Notes: generated by a model not told the origin, from the sequence alone. 42,842 bases of DNA from JBAXQQ01 sp037131695 (GCA_964638715.1 CAZWZF010000042.1:1-42842); one strand, 5' to 3'. Counted from the first letter of the stretch, positions 25,583-34,591 are shown. Made by a program: numbers and translations.

Positions 25583-27415
25583 TTAAAAAATCCCCGCCAC
25601 TTCTTTCTTTTCATTCCAGAACTGTTGTCGACACATTTCCGCATAGACGCCATCTTTGGTTATTAATTCCTCGTGTTTTCCGCGTTCTACAATGCTGCCG
25701 TCGTGGAGTACCAGTATCTGGTCGGCGGAGCGAACAGTGCTGAGGCGGTGGGCTATTATGAAGGTGGTGCGGCCTATCATGAGGTGTTCCAGTGCCTGAT
25801 GGATAAGATGCTCAGATGTTGAGTCTACCGATGAGGTGGCCTCGTCAAGGATAAGGATGCGCGGGTTGGCGAGGATGGCGCGAGCGATTGCCAGCCGCTG
25901 TTTTTGTCCGCCGGAAAGTTTTATGCCGCGTTCGCCAATTTCTGTGTCATAGCCTTCAGCCAATTTATCGATGAATTCATGGGCGTTTGCTGCCACTGCC
26001 GCCGCTTCCAACTCTTCGTCAGTCGCTTCCAACCGGCCAAATCGCAGGTTTTCCTTCACGGTGCCGTTGAACAGGAAAGATTCCTGCAGCACTATCGCGA
26101 TATGTTTGCGCACGTCGCTCTGCAAGGCATCGCGCACGTCAACGCCGTCAATGCAGACAGTGCCGCCGGTGGCGTCATAAAATCGCGGGATAAGGTTGAC
26201 GAAGCTGGTTTTCCCCGCACCGCTTTGCCCCACCAGTGCAACAACTTCACCCGGTCGGGTGGTTACGCTGACGTGGTGCAGCACTTCGGCACCGGTGGCA
26301 TATTGAAAAGATACATCGCGAAATTCCACTTCACCGCGGACATCATGCAATGACACCGGATTTTTCGGGTCCATTACTTCCGGCATTGCGTCAAGCACTT
26401 CAAAAATGCGTTCGCCGGATGCCAAGGCGCGCTGGATAGAGTCGAAAGTACGGATAAAATCGCCAATTGGCTGATAGAAATTAGAAACATACATGGAAAA
26501 TGCTGTGAGAGCACCAATAGTGAAAAGGTTTTTTGATATCAGGGTGGCGCCAACCCCCAGTACGATAATGGTTCCGGCAGTGCTGACAGTTTGCAGCGCC
26601 GGGAAAAATATCGAAGTCATCCTGGAAGCTTTAATATTTGAACCCATCAGGAAATTACTGGTATCCACGACCATCGCCTGCTCTATTGGCTCACGACTGA
26701 ATGCCTTGATAACCCGCATGCCGGAAAGATTTTCCTGCAATTTCGCGCTGAATAAACCGGTAGCATCACGAATTGTACGGTAAACTATACGTATTTTACG
26801 GGTAAAAAAGAATAGTCCGACGCCAATTAAAGGTACAGGAATAAGCACCAGCAAGGTCATGAATATGCTGTAATTGCACATGTAATACAGCGCGATGCCG
26901 ACGCCAAATACCTGGCGAACCAGCGCGTTGGCGGTATTCACTATCATTCCTTCTACCTGGTTTACGTCATTAGTGATGCGCGACAGCAAATCGCCTATTC
27001 GCTTGTTATCATAATAACTCAGCGACAACGCCTGGAATTTTTCATACATCATCAAACGCAGTGTATGCAGCATCCGTTGACCGGTAATACTCATCCAAAA
27101 ACCGCTGAGTGAACTGATAATCTGACCAGCAAGAATTATTCCGACATAAATAGCAATTGTTATTGCTAACTGGTCATATCTTTTACCGGCAATGATGGTG
27201 TCGATGGTATATTGGTAAATACGTGGTGGCTGTTGTCCTAAATAAACACCAATCATGGTGCATACCAGTCCCAATAATAAAAGCGGCAACAGCGGTTTTG
27301 CCAGCGGTACACATTTGCGAAACGCTATCCAGGGGTTTTGCGCCCGTCGCGGGCCTATTCCGCCAAATCTGCCGCCGCCGCCCGGTCCGCCGGGACCACC
27401 TTGAAAACCTTGCAT
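25583..27415 (-). CDS. MsbA-like multidrug or lipid ABC exporter (fused permease and ATPase)
   Basis: 610 residues. A Gly-rich cytosolic N-terminus (1-22) is followed by six membrane helices (about 40-330) of the exporter type I fold, then an ATPase domain (about 360-600). Walker A is GQSGAGKTS, the signature LSGGQKQRLAIARA, Walker B ILILDEATSSVD, and the H-loop IIAHRLSTV. It works as a dimer that exports lipids or toxic compounds. Its ATG shares one base with the MarR stop (TGATG), so it is translationally coupled to the repressor and very likely expressed when the MarR ligand is present. The substrate may be the same small molecule that releases MarR; this is inference. Confidence 0.95.
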   Translation of the reverse strand: MQGFQGGPGGPGGGGRFGGIGPRRAQNPWIAFRKCVPLAKPLLPLLLLGLVCTMIGVYLGQQPPRIYQYTIDTIIAGKRYDQLAITIAIYVGIILAGQIISSLSGFWMSITGQRMLHTLRLMMYEKFQALSLSYYDNKRIGDLLSRITNDVNQVEGMIVNTANALVRQVFGVGIALYYMCNYSIFMTLLVLIPVPLIGVGLFFFTRKIRIVYRTIRDATGLFSAKLQENLSGMRVIKAFSREPIEQAMVVDTSNFLMGSNIKASRMTSIFFPALQTVSTAGTIIVLGVGATLISKNLFTIGALTAFSMYVSNFYQPIGDFIRTFDSIQRALASGERIFEVLDAMPEVMDPKNPVSLHDVRGEVEFRDVSFQYATGAEVLHHVSVTTRPGEVVALVGQSGAGKTSFVNLIPRFYDATGGTVCIDGVDVRDALQSDVRKHIAIVLQESFLFNGTVKENLRFGRLEATDEELEAAAVAANAHEFIDKLAEGYDTEIGERGIKLSGGQKQRLAIARAILANPRILILDEATSSVDSTSEHLIHQALEHLMIGRTTFIIAHRLSTVRSADQILVLHDGSIVERGKHEELITKDGVYAEMCRQQFWNEKKEVAGIF

Positions 27416-27891
27416 CAGCAGCCACCTTCTTCCATGCGGTTATCCAATGCAACCCGCAATATCTCCATCGCCTTTGCTACGGTATCCCGGTCGGTAATAT
27501 TCAGTTTTGACAACAGCTTGGACAGTCTTTTTTGGGTGGCTTGCCATACCGAATCCAGGGTGAATAAGCCGGTATCGGTAAGTTTTATCATAATCTTGCG
27601 GCGGTCCACCGCGCTGTATTCCCGCGATACCATGCTATGTTTCACCAATACATCTATCAATGTCGATGCCGACGCGTGGGTGATATCCATGTGTTCCGCC
27701 AGGTGTGACAGCGATATATCGGGGTGGTGGCGAAGAATCCGCATGGTGCGAAACTGGGTCATGGTTAATTCCGCCGGCTGGTGCCGCCGCATTTCGCGCC
27801 GCATAACCCGCATCAACATCATCACCGTTTCCATAACAATGCCAGTAAATTCATTGTCCGTAGATTTAGTTAGCTTATCTAATGATTTCAT
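27415..27891 (-). CDS. MarR-family transcriptional repressor
   Basis: 158 residues with a winged helix-turn-helix. LSHLAEHMDITHASASTLIDVLVKH is the recognition region, and DRRKIMIKLTDTGL is the wing with the conserved DRR. N- and C-terminal helices (about 10-40 and 110-150) make the dimer. It should repress its own operon with the ABC exporter. The promoter just upstream is a perfect consensus, and an inverted repeat overlaps its -10 box. ATG at 27891 has no ribosome site but lies exactly where transcription should start, so translation is probably leaderless. The stop overlaps the exporter start by one base. Confidence 0.93.
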   Translation of the reverse strand: MKSLDKLTKSTDNEFTGIVMETVMMLMRVMRREMRRHQPAELTMTQFRTMRILRHHPDISLSHLAEHMDITHASASTLIDVLVKHSMVSREYSAVDRRKIMIKLTDTGLFTLDSVWQATQKRLSKLLSKLNITDRDTVAKAMEILRVALDNRMEEGGC

Positions 27892-27910
27892 ACGCTAATT
27901 ATATTGGCGT
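27892..27910. promoter_or_regulatory. Putative MarR operator
   Basis: The imperfect palindrome ACGCTAATTATATTGGCGT (ACGC-AAT-ATT-GCGT symmetry, one mismatched pair plus the centre) covers the -10 box and the space up to the marR start codon. Binding there would block polymerase, giving autorepression. Confidence 0.6.
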
Positions 27911-27926
27911 TTAAGTAATATGTCAA
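27898..27926 (-). promoter_or_regulatory. Perfect consensus promoter of the marR-ABC operon
   Basis: TTGACA (27921-27926) and TATAAT (27898-27903) on the minus strand have exactly 17 bases between them. The ATG of marR starts seven bases after the -10 box, so the mRNA is likely leaderless. Confidence 0.85.
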
Positions 27927-28023
27927 GGAGGGTGAATAGGAAATTATTAACATTGATGGGCAGGATAGACAGGATAAAACAATCATAATTTGTTATGACA
28001 AAAAGGAAATCTTTCGGCACTTC

Positions 28024-28052
28024 TTGCAATCTACCGCATAACAATATATTAT
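28024..28052 (+). promoter_or_regulatory. Promoter of the large prepilin-like gene
   Basis: TTGCAA and TATTAT are 17 bases apart. The -10 box ends 29 bases before the ATG, which has GGAG eight bases upstream. Confidence 0.5.
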
Positions 28053-28081
28053 GATGACACGCAATATGTTGGAGAGCTTTT

Positions 28082-30025
28082 ATGTTTTTTGCTAAAAATG
28101 GAATAGGACGAATGGAAATAGTGGTGGTATTGCTGGTTTTACTGGTACTTGGTTTTATATTATATCCTGTTTATAAACAAAACATGACATATTTAAAACC
28201 ATATACGTTTGACCGGCAGAAATGGCAGCAGGATGCACAGAATAGGTTTTTAAATCGTATGAATAAAATAACGGGAGTATGCCTATCTAATCTTCACCAG
28301 TTGGCAATGGGAGCAGAAATGTATGCCCAGGACCATCATGATTGCATGCCTGGCATTAATAAAATCAACAAAAATGGCACTGTTACATACACCGGTTGGG
28401 CAATAAACATCAACAAGTATCTCAAAGGAGTAACAGATGTTAACAAACAAAGTGAGTTTTTCACTTGCCCAAATACATGTTCAGAGTTTGAAAACCCAAT
28501 CAGTTATGGTTACAATAGGTTTTTATTGAAAAGAGATGGTACAGGGATTAGTATCACTGCAATAAATAATCCAAATCAAGTAGGTTTGTTTACTGATTCA
28601 TCTACATATACACCTTTTGCTGCTACGAAAGACAATAAATTTTATGGTGGTGATATTATAGGTGAATATTTGTTAAGTGCAGGAAATTTCAATCCTGAAT
28701 ATTATATGTTAATGAGTTTACCAATTAGTCGACATTTAGGTAATATTAATATTGCTTATACAGACGGACATGTAGCTTCAGTACCATCACATAATTTTAC
28801 AAATAGTTCTACACATGATCCAGATAATGAGAGTATGCATGCATTTTTAAGATGTAATATTTTAGGATTAGTAGATAATCCTGATGCTTTCCTAAGTCGT
28901 AAACCAAGAATTGTATTTTATGATAAAACTGATGCTGTTTTTAATGATGTTACCAATGATATATCTGGCACAACAATCGGTGGAGACCCGGCCACACAGC
29001 CAATACTTAAATTTGCTTGCGATATTGTAAAGTTTAAATCTTCTTCATTTAGATACAAACAACATAAATTTAAAGGCTCATTATCCACCGGTTTTCGTCC
29101 ATCTGAATATCTCGAAGGTGTTGCCACCGGAACTGTACCAAAGGTTGACCCTAGACGCGGTTCAAGTATTCAAATTGGTGTTGATCAAATGGTGGTTATA
29201 GTAAATAAGAATTGCGCAATCAATGTACCTGGTATCGAACTTGATCTGACAAAAAAAGTAAAAGAAAAGATTATTAATCCGAAAAAGTTCTGGCGATTGA
29301 TAACCAGGCGTAATTTGCAGACTATAATTAATTCTGATGGTTATGGCGTGTTGAACAGTACAGCAAAAAACCATCTGCCTGCAAACTACACAGCTGCTCA
29401 CCATGACTGGCAGTTGTATGTGCAAAGTAAAACTGACGGCACCCGGTCTGCAATCGCCATGACTGCCGGCGATTTCTTTTCCCCGGGTGGCTTTGGCGCA
29501 TATTACCGCGACGGTGGTACTCGCGATGACAAGAGTTATATACCGCGCACACCGGGAGCAACCAGAAGTAGCGATGCTCGCACGTATCGCGGCATTTATT
29601 GTGAAAATGACACAGAAATTATTAATAAAATAGCCAGCGACCCGTTAGGCATCGGCATTGTATCGGCGGCATTTGTCGATACGCGAAAGGTTGATATTTT
29701 AGCTGTTGATATGAATACACATGTCCGCTGGGCAGCTACCTTTCCAATGTATGCCATGAATAATTTAAGTGAAATTCAGGATAAAAGATGGCCATTTCAA
29801 CGCAAATTATATGCCATTTATGGAAAAAAAGACACTGCCAGCGAAAAGATATCCACTCGCGTATTCGATAAAGGAAAAGAAGCTTTTTTTGCCGGACCAT
29901 TGTATAAGTCATCATTCTGGCGGATACCAGTAAAAGAATCAGAAAGATTTAAAAGGCCAAGAATTGGTGGTCCGCCAACTCTTTCAAAACCGCCAAAACA
30001 GTCAATTCTACAAAAAACACCATGA
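28082..30025 (+). CDS. Large prepilin-like protein with unknown C-terminal domain
   Basis: 647 residues. The N-terminus fits a diverged class III prepilin leader: a short basic start ending in Gly7, cleavage before Ile8, Glu at mature position 5, then a hydrophobic helix (IVVVLLVLLVLGFILYPV). A head domain of the H-X9-DG type follows, with CLSNLHQLAMGAEMYAQDHHDCMPG near 61-85 and the motif RHLGNINIAYTDGH near 214-227. Residues about 240-647 match nothing I recognise; a basic, Pro-rich tail ends the protein. The DNA of the first two thirds is clearly more AT-rich than that after about 29390, suggesting a composite origin. Probably a surface or pseudopilin protein. It is monocistronic. Confidence 0.75.
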   Translation: MFFAKNGIGRMEIVVVLLVLLVLGFILYPVYKQNMTYLKPYTFDRQKWQQDAQNRFLNRMNKITGVCLSNLHQLAMGAEMYAQDHHDCMPGINKINKNGTVTYTGWAININKYLKGVTDVNKQSEFFTCPNTCSEFENPISYGYNRFLLKRDGTGISITAINNPNQVGLFTDSSTYTPFAATKDNKFYGGDIIGEYLLSAGNFNPEYYMLMSLPISRHLGNINIAYTDGHVASVPSHNFTNSSTHDPDNESMHAFLRCNILGLVDNPDAFLSRKPRIVFYDKTDAVFNDVTNDISGTTIGGDPATQPILKFACDIVKFKSSSFRYKQHKFKGSLSTGFRPSEYLEGVATGTVPKVDPRRGSSIQIGVDQMVVIVNKNCAINVPGIELDLTKKVKEKIINPKKFWRLITRRNLQTIINSDGYGVLNSTAKNHLPANYTAAHHDWQLYVQSKTDGTRSAIAMTAGDFFSPGGFGAYYRDGGTRDDKSYIPRTPGATRSSDARTYRGIYCENDTEIINKIASDPLGIGIVSAAFVDTRKVDILAVDMNTHVRWAATFPMYAMNNLSEIQDKRWPFQRKLYAIYGKKDTASEKISTRVFDKGKEAFFAGPLYKSSFWRIPVKESERFKRPRIGGPPTLSKPPKQSILQKTP

Positions 30026-30073
30026 AATAATAATTAAAACAATAAATGGTATTAATAAGAAGAATCGGTCACC

Positions 30074-30246
30074 GGTAGGGGAGATGTCCTCATCTCCCGC
30101 GACGAACCGGAATAATGATATAAATAAGCGAAATAGCGACAGATTTTTTTAGGTGGTGTTGTATTTTTAAACCTGTTTTGTCGCTATTTCCGGTTTTTCT
30201 TTATTATACATACGCTGTCGCGGGAGTTGGGGACAACTCCCCTACC
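30074..30246. mobile_element. 173-bp foldback MITE-like element, copy 1
   Basis: The ends are long inverted repeats: it opens GGTAGGGGAGATGTCC and closes with GGACAACTCCCCTACC. Each end also folds on itself (GGAGATG-TCCT-CATCTCC). Inside, AAATAGCGACA and TGTCGCTATTT are inverted as well. No coding sequence. A second copy of exactly the same length is at 36398-36570. Confidence 0.85.
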
Positions 30247-30263
30247 ACTCACCGGTGTAGTTT

Positions 30264-30764
30264 TCATATAATAAAACCGTCTTTAGTCTTGTATAACCAC
30301 CATCCGCCAAGTACCCAAACAAAGACCGCTTCGCAACTGCCGCCTCCCATCATTCCTTCCTGGTGAAAATATGAACTTCGATGCCACATGTATCCGGTAT
30401 CAAGATTAGATAAACTTAACATATAACCATTCTTGAACTCAGAGAATCTCATTTTTCCTGTTTTGCTATCTTTATATTCATATTTCAGGCTTGATGGCAC
30501 ATTGTTTATCCCAAAATAAACTTTTCGGGAAGAAGGCGAAAATGCTAACCGGACGCAAAACTTCTGATAATCGTCTAACTCGTTGCTGGTGTAATCACTA
30601 ATACAGACAAAACTGTAATGTTGATCGGTAAGAGGCGGGGCAAAATGATTTATTGTCATTACTTTGGCAAATCCGGCGTAAAGATAATAACTGAGAAATT
30701 GCCAGGCTATTAACCCGACAATTGAAAGCAGTATAATTAATCCAATTTTTTTCGCTTTTTTCAT
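30264..30764 (-). CDS. Hypothetical single-pass membrane protein
   Basis: 166 residues of unrecognised family. A basic start (MKKAKK) and one hydrophobic segment (about 7-30) give an N-in membrane anchor or uncleaved signal, and the rest is predicted outside the cytoplasm. The body has many aromatic residues and ends with a compact Trp/Gly-rich strand pair (VFVWVLGGWWLYK). ATG follows GAGGTG at four to five bases. The stop codon is 18 bases from the foldback element, which may have removed the original terminator. No partner is evident; the LURP-one-like gene upstream is separated by a hairpin. Confidence 0.65.
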   Translation of the reverse strand: MKKAKKIGLIILLSIVGLIAWQFLSYYLYAGFAKVMTINHFAPPLTDQHYSFVCISDYTSNELDDYQKFCVRLAFSPSSRKVYFGINNVPSSLKYEYKDSKTGKMRFSEFKNGYMLSLSNLDTGYMWHRSSYFHQEGMMGGGSCEAVFVWVLGGWWLYKTKDGFII

Positions 30765-30803
30765 GTATCACCTCATATTCATTCATCCAGACTATCTTAT
30801 CAC

Positions 30804-30836
30804 AAATGGGCAGGATATCAAATATCCTGCCCATTT
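30804..30836 (-). terminator. Hairpin after the LURP-one-like gene
   Basis: A perfect 15-bp stem (AAATGGGCAGGATAT with ATATCCTGCCCATTT) has a 3-base loop, 24 bases after the stop. The T-run is weak. The stem contains GGGCAGGATA, which also occurs in the dispersed GGCAGGATAGACAGGAT phrase. Confidence 0.6.
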
Positions 30837-30860
30837 ATTAAACTATGATTTACTTTAAAA

Positions 30861-31454
30861 TTAACCTTTTGCCCGTTCTAATAATACTACCATCATCAGG
30901 CTCAGCATTATTAATTCTTCTTCTCTATCATCGATATCGACAGGGCGGTTGATGGTGAAATAACGGCCTAATAATGATGGCATTTTTTTCATGTTCATTA
31001 CCACGGTTCCGTCAGCGGTTTTGACATCATATACTGGTTGCAAAACATAAGCAGACAAAATACCAATGAGGGGAAGTTCTGCCAGCACCGAATCTAAGAA
31101 TCTAATCCAGGGGTTATGCTCCTGTATAGTATAGTTAGTGTTATTTTCAGACGTTACATTATAATGGATGCGCCAGAGCGATTTCATGCCATCTCGTTTT
31201 ATCGATCCCATTTCCTGATCAGAATCGTTTTTAATTGTGAATCTGGCGGAAAAATCAATTACCCGATCAGCTTTAATTGAGAAGATTTGATGATTCATCT
31301 TTTCATCAGAGAAAACCTGTACATCATCTTTTAATTTGAATGCTTTTTGTTTGATGTATGCGACCATTGAACCGTCAGCACCGGTAATACTAAACTGGTT
31401 TGTTAATGCCCATACTTTAAATTTGATACTCAGTGGATACGTTAAAACCGACAT
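30861..31454 (-). CDS. LURP-one-related (tubby-like fold) protein
   Basis: 197 residues. The pattern of short strands and the phrases TYPLSIKFKVWALTNQFSITGADG, AYIKQKAFKLKDDVQVFSDE and the central IFSIKADRVIDFSARFTIKN fit the LURP-one/YxjI family, a phospholipid-scramblase or tubby-like beta barrel around one helix. The C-terminal part has a hydrophobic helix (about 118-135) and a final amphipathic segment. Function in bacteria is unknown; membrane lipid association is plausible. GAGGGG precedes the ATG. A hairpin follows the gene. Confidence 0.7.
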   Translation of the reverse strand: MSVLTYPLSIKFKVWALTNQFSITGADGSMVAYIKQKAFKLKDDVQVFSDEKMNHQIFSIKADRVIDFSARFTIKNDSDQEMGSIKRDGMKSLWRIHYNVTSENNTNYTIQEHNPWIRFLDSVLAELPLIGILSAYVLQPVYDVKTADGTVVMNMKKMPSLLGRYFTINRPVDIDDREEELIMLSLMMVVLLERAKG

Positions 31455-31554
31455 GTTATTCCCCTCTTAAAAATATTTTACGAATTATACATATATATGG
31501 AGATAATTGCTACATTTTTTAAGTTTTAATACAGAATAAATGAATGGTAATATA

Positions 31555-31598
31555 TTTATCGGACTGATCAGTCGAATATGCCGGGTCAGTCCGATAAA
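31555..31598 (-). terminator. Hairpin after the esterase gene
   Basis: Perfect 13-bp arms (TTTATCGGACTGA with TCAGTCCGATAAA) have an 18-base loop, starting 12 bases after the esterase stop. There is no clear T-run, so strength is uncertain. Confidence 0.55.
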
Positions 31599-31610
31599 AA
31601 TAAATCTTAT

Positions 31611-33467
31611 TTACTTCCTCACAAACGTCCCTGCTCCCCAGGTGCTGTCGGGGGTGCGCCAGTCGGGCTGCCACCATATTTTGTCGCCACGGAAATCTTT
31701 GTAATCGTCGTCGAAATCGTTTACTACTACATTCAAGCGTACCGCGCTCCAACTTTTGCCGGTTTTTCTGTTAATATATTTCATGGGGATGGCAATTTCG
31801 GTGTTGTGACCAGTAGGGGTGGTGACGCATACCGCTTTGGTACCTTCCGGCAGTTTTGCGGCATTATAGGCGGCGCGGGTTTCACCGGTTTTGGTAGGAC
31901 TCATGGCTATCAGCAGGATATCCTCAAACTCTTTTCCTTGCCCGAATAGCCTTTCAGCATCGGGACGGGCATCAAGGCGCACTTCGATGCCATCCTGCAG
32001 CCACGGGTCTTTTTCCGGCACGCTGTTTATGCGTTCGTCGGTGGTTTGAATGGCGATGTAAAAGAAGTTGGCGTCGTATTTGCAGTCAAAGCGGTACGAA
32101 AGGTCTGCCGCACCATCCCATTTAGTGGCATCGGCTATGTTGGCTGGTTTATCGACTGATACTGATAGTTTCCCCCAGTCGGACAGGTTGCCGTCGATAG
32201 TTATCGTGGTTTTAGTTGAAAAACATGGCTGTTGCGCCTTTTGGGCAGGCACTTCTATCTTCTGGACGATTTTTTGGCCGTTATAAGATGATGCAATAGT
32301 GGTATACCCGGCAATTTTCGGATGTATTTCATTGGTTGTATTGTCTATGCCGGCAACTTTTGTATTGGCAATTTTAAACTCCGCGGTGCAATCTGTCAGT
32401 AGAAACCAGCCATCGTAAACGGTTTCCAGAATGGGGTGTGCCGGTCTGGCAAGGTTGATAGTGCCGCCGGTTTCAGAATCCATGTCGTTAATTTCAACGC
32501 TGGTAAGTTTTGGAGTTTTGCTGCGCAGCATGAAATATAGCGCGGAACGGAGACGGCGTGTGCAGTCGAACTTCTCATGCCCGTGGTTGTGACCGGTGTA
32601 AAAGGCGATATTGTCATTCGGTACAAATCCCCGGACAATCAGTTTGCGATAGCCGGCGTAGGCGTCTTTGTAAATAAAATCGAACTCGCGGGAACCGGCG
32701 TCAAGCCATATTCGCGCTTTGGGAAGTGGGAGTTTTGGGTTGTAAAGGATATCGGCAAACTCTTTTCCAACGTATGGCGCAAAGAATGGCGGTGACTGGC
32801 AAATCCCCATCCCGAAGGTTTCCGGGTGCATATAAGTCATCCAGAATGAACCCGCGCCACCCGCTGAAAATCCGGTAACTCCGGTGGATACCGCATCAGG
32901 ACGGGTGCGGTAGGTTTTATCAATCATTGGTTTTATCGTCTTGGCAAGATATTCGTAATAGCCTTCTGATTTTGTATGGAAAATTTTCTCAACAAAATCA
33001 TTACTGCGTGGACCACCTTCTACCATATTTCTTTGTTTGTAAGTTTGTCCATCTATACAATAATCGATGGAACGATTGCCAGGAATATTTTTACCAGTTG
33101 CGTCTTTTGAATTGTGAATCGCGACGAAGATAACGGGTTCTATCAATCCGTCATGAACTAACTGGTCAGCCACCATTTCGTAGGCGATGGTGCCGCGCAT
33201 ATCATTTTGCCGGGTTAAAAAAGCCGACTCGCCATCCAGTACATAAAACACCGGATAGCGTCTGTCGGTGGAATTATAGCCTGCCGGCAGACAGATAGTC
33301 ACCGCATGGGGACCACTGGATTTGCCGCCGTCATCAATTGCCGGCATAAAAATATACCGCGATTTTTCCGCACTGTTTTCAGGCACAGAAGCACCAGTAC
33401 CCTCAGCAGCAAAAACAGAAAAAGCGATTATTGTAAGAAAAAGACAAGACCAGAAACGAACAAACAT
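31611..33467 (-). CDS. Secreted esterase of the Esterase D/feruloyl type with CBM9-like C-terminus
   Basis: 618 residues with a Sec signal (cut near VFAAEG, residue 21). The alpha/beta hydrolase domain (about 40-320) opens with VTICLPAGYN and YPVFYVLDGE. It carries the nucleophile Ser201 in GFSAGG and late acid and base candidates in DAGSREFDF and GHNHGHEKF. A linker domain follows (about 325-425). Residues about 430-618 (TITIDGNLSDWGKL to FRGDKIWWQPDWR) look like a family 9 carbohydrate-binding module. It probably removes feruloyl or acetyl groups from plant polysaccharide and fits with the arabinofuranosidase operon. AAGGAG lies six bases before the ATG. Confidence 0.88.
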   Translation of the reverse strand: MFVRFWSCLFLTIIAFSVFAAEGTGASVPENSAEKSRYIFMPAIDDGGKSSGPHAVTICLPAGYNSTDRRYPVFYVLDGESAFLTRQNDMRGTIAYEMVADQLVHDGLIEPVIFVAIHNSKDATGKNIPGNRSIDYCIDGQTYKQRNMVEGGPRSNDFVEKIFHTKSEGYYEYLAKTIKPMIDKTYRTRPDAVSTGVTGFSAGGAGSFWMTYMHPETFGMGICQSPPFFAPYVGKEFADILYNPKLPLPKARIWLDAGSREFDFIYKDAYAGYRKLIVRGFVPNDNIAFYTGHNHGHEKFDCTRRLRSALYFMLRSKTPKLTSVEINDMDSETGGTINLARPAHPILETVYDGWFLLTDCTAEFKIANTKVAGIDNTTNEIHPKIAGYTTIASSYNGQKIVQKIEVPAQKAQQPCFSTKTTITIDGNLSDWGKLSVSVDKPANIADATKWDGAADLSYRFDCKYDANFFYIAIQTTDERINSVPEKDPWLQDGIEVRLDARPDAERLFGQGKEFEDILLIAMSPTKTGETRAAYNAAKLPEGTKAVCVTTPTGHNTEIAIPMKYINRKTGKSWSAVRLNVVVNDFDDDYKDFRGDKIWWQPDWRTPDSTWGAGTFVRK

Positions 33468-33638
33468 TACGAACTCCTTATAAACCGGTTAAATAGTAGC
33501 ACAGTTATATTATAGCAAAATGTTGATGAAAAGTTTCAGTTTTTTTGAAATTAACATGTGGGGCAATTCCCAATATCATCCTGTATATTGTATTTGCTAA
33601 GATTGATTTACCAGAAGAAAATTTCATTAAAGACGCAA

Positions 33639-33700
33639 AATCACAAAAGTCGTATGACTTTTGTGATTATATGCCGAAAAGTCCTTTGACTTTTGTGATT
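33639..33700 (-). repeat. Triple AATCACAAAAGTC repeat, terminator-like
   Basis: The 13-mer AATCACAAAAGTC occurs at 33639-33651 and inverted at 33656-33668 and 33688-33700. The first two form a perfect hairpin with a four-base loop and a short T-run on the minus strand. It follows the 5'-nucleotidase-like gene by about 55 bases. Confidence 0.6.
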
Positions 33701-33723
33701 TTGTGGTTAATTTACAAAACTAT

Positions 33724-34392
33724 TTACTTCTTAGGCGGCAAAGTAGACATTCGCCCTTCAACTGCTGTTGATACTCCGCCGGTGTTTTTTGCCAGGGTTT
33801 GGGCTATTACGTCGTACATGGTGGTGTCTTTTACTACCATGCTTTTAGTTACTTTTTCGTCAAAGTCGAGGATGTAGCCAACTGCACCTTTGGCAAGGCT
33901 GGCGGGCATGGCGACGTTGTAGGCGGCGGTGTCATTATCAAGAGCAACCTTGGTATCGCCGATGGTTATGCTTAATATGCGGGCGCGGGCGGGAAGGTTT
34001 TGGTCGAACATTACCTTCATGCCGGATATCTGCAGCATGGATACGTTGGGACCGGGGTATTTGCCCACGGCGCGTTCCATTACTTCTTTCAATTTGCGCG
34101 GAGATAACTTGAGCAGGATTACTTTGTCAGTGGCAAGGGTTAATAATGAACGCACTTGCTGGTCGTCAATATCGCCGGCGGGTATTTTCGCATTTTCACG
34201 GAAAGCAGTAGCATGAATAAGAGCCACGTCTGCCCCGGAGGCGTCACGCAGCGCATCCGCCACAAAATTGCCCAGGTTCGTCTCCTGTACCTTCACAGCA
34301 CTGCCGTCAAGGTCAACGTTAGCCTTGCCGATGTTCGCACTGAATGCGGATACGGCGAGAAAAACTAATAGTATTGTTACAAACTTCGCCAT
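33724..34392 (-). CDS. Orphan 5'-nucleotidase C-terminal domain protein, secreted
   Basis: 222 residues with a Sec signal (cut near SAFSAN). The mature protein is a single 5'-nucleotidase C-terminal (substrate-specificity) domain: ETNLGNFVADALRDASGADVALIHATAFRENAKIPAGDI near 37-75, then LKLSPRKLKEVMERAV near 94-109. The metallophosphatase half that normally comes first is absent, and the signal peptide in front shows that this is not a simple truncation of the reading frame. It may bind nucleotides without hydrolysing them or work with a separate catalytic subunit. ATG is preceded by GAGGTGG. It stands alone. Confidence 0.82.
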   Translation of the reverse strand: MAKFVTILLVFLAVSAFSANIGKANVDLDGSAVKVQETNLGNFVADALRDASGADVALIHATAFRENAKIPAGDIDDQQVRSLLTLATDKVILLKLSPRKLKEVMERAVGKYPGPNVSMLQISGMKVMFDQNLPARARILSITIGDTKVALDNDTAAYNVAMPASLAKGAVGYILDFDEKVTKSMVVKDTTMYDVIAQTLAKNTGGVSTAVEGRMSTLPPKK

Positions 34393-34562
34393 AATACCAC
34401 CTCATTTATCCTTCATTACCAACTATTAAGACAACTTATCTAATATTAAGTTTTATTCCCTCAAGTTGATTATACCCAGCATAAGAATAAATACACTTGT
34501 TACCGGTTATTGCCGGGTATTGTCATTTTTTGACATGATTAACAATTACGAAGCCAATAAAA

Positions 34563-34591
34563 TCATGATAATCATGTTAATCCTGTCTAAA
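34563..34591. repeat. ATCATGTTAATCCTGTCTAA dispersed phrase
   Basis: It lies directly after the pilT stop. The same phrase is at 9517-9538, and its partner GGCAGGATAGACAGGAT is at 9484-9500 and 27959-27975. A small palindrome, CATGAT-A-ATCATG, overlaps its start. Confidence 0.6.

Noticed and set aside
30074..30246. CRISPR-like or tRNA-like structure
   Set aside because: There are no repeated spacers and no cloverleaf; the inverted ends and the identical-length second copy fit a foldback element.
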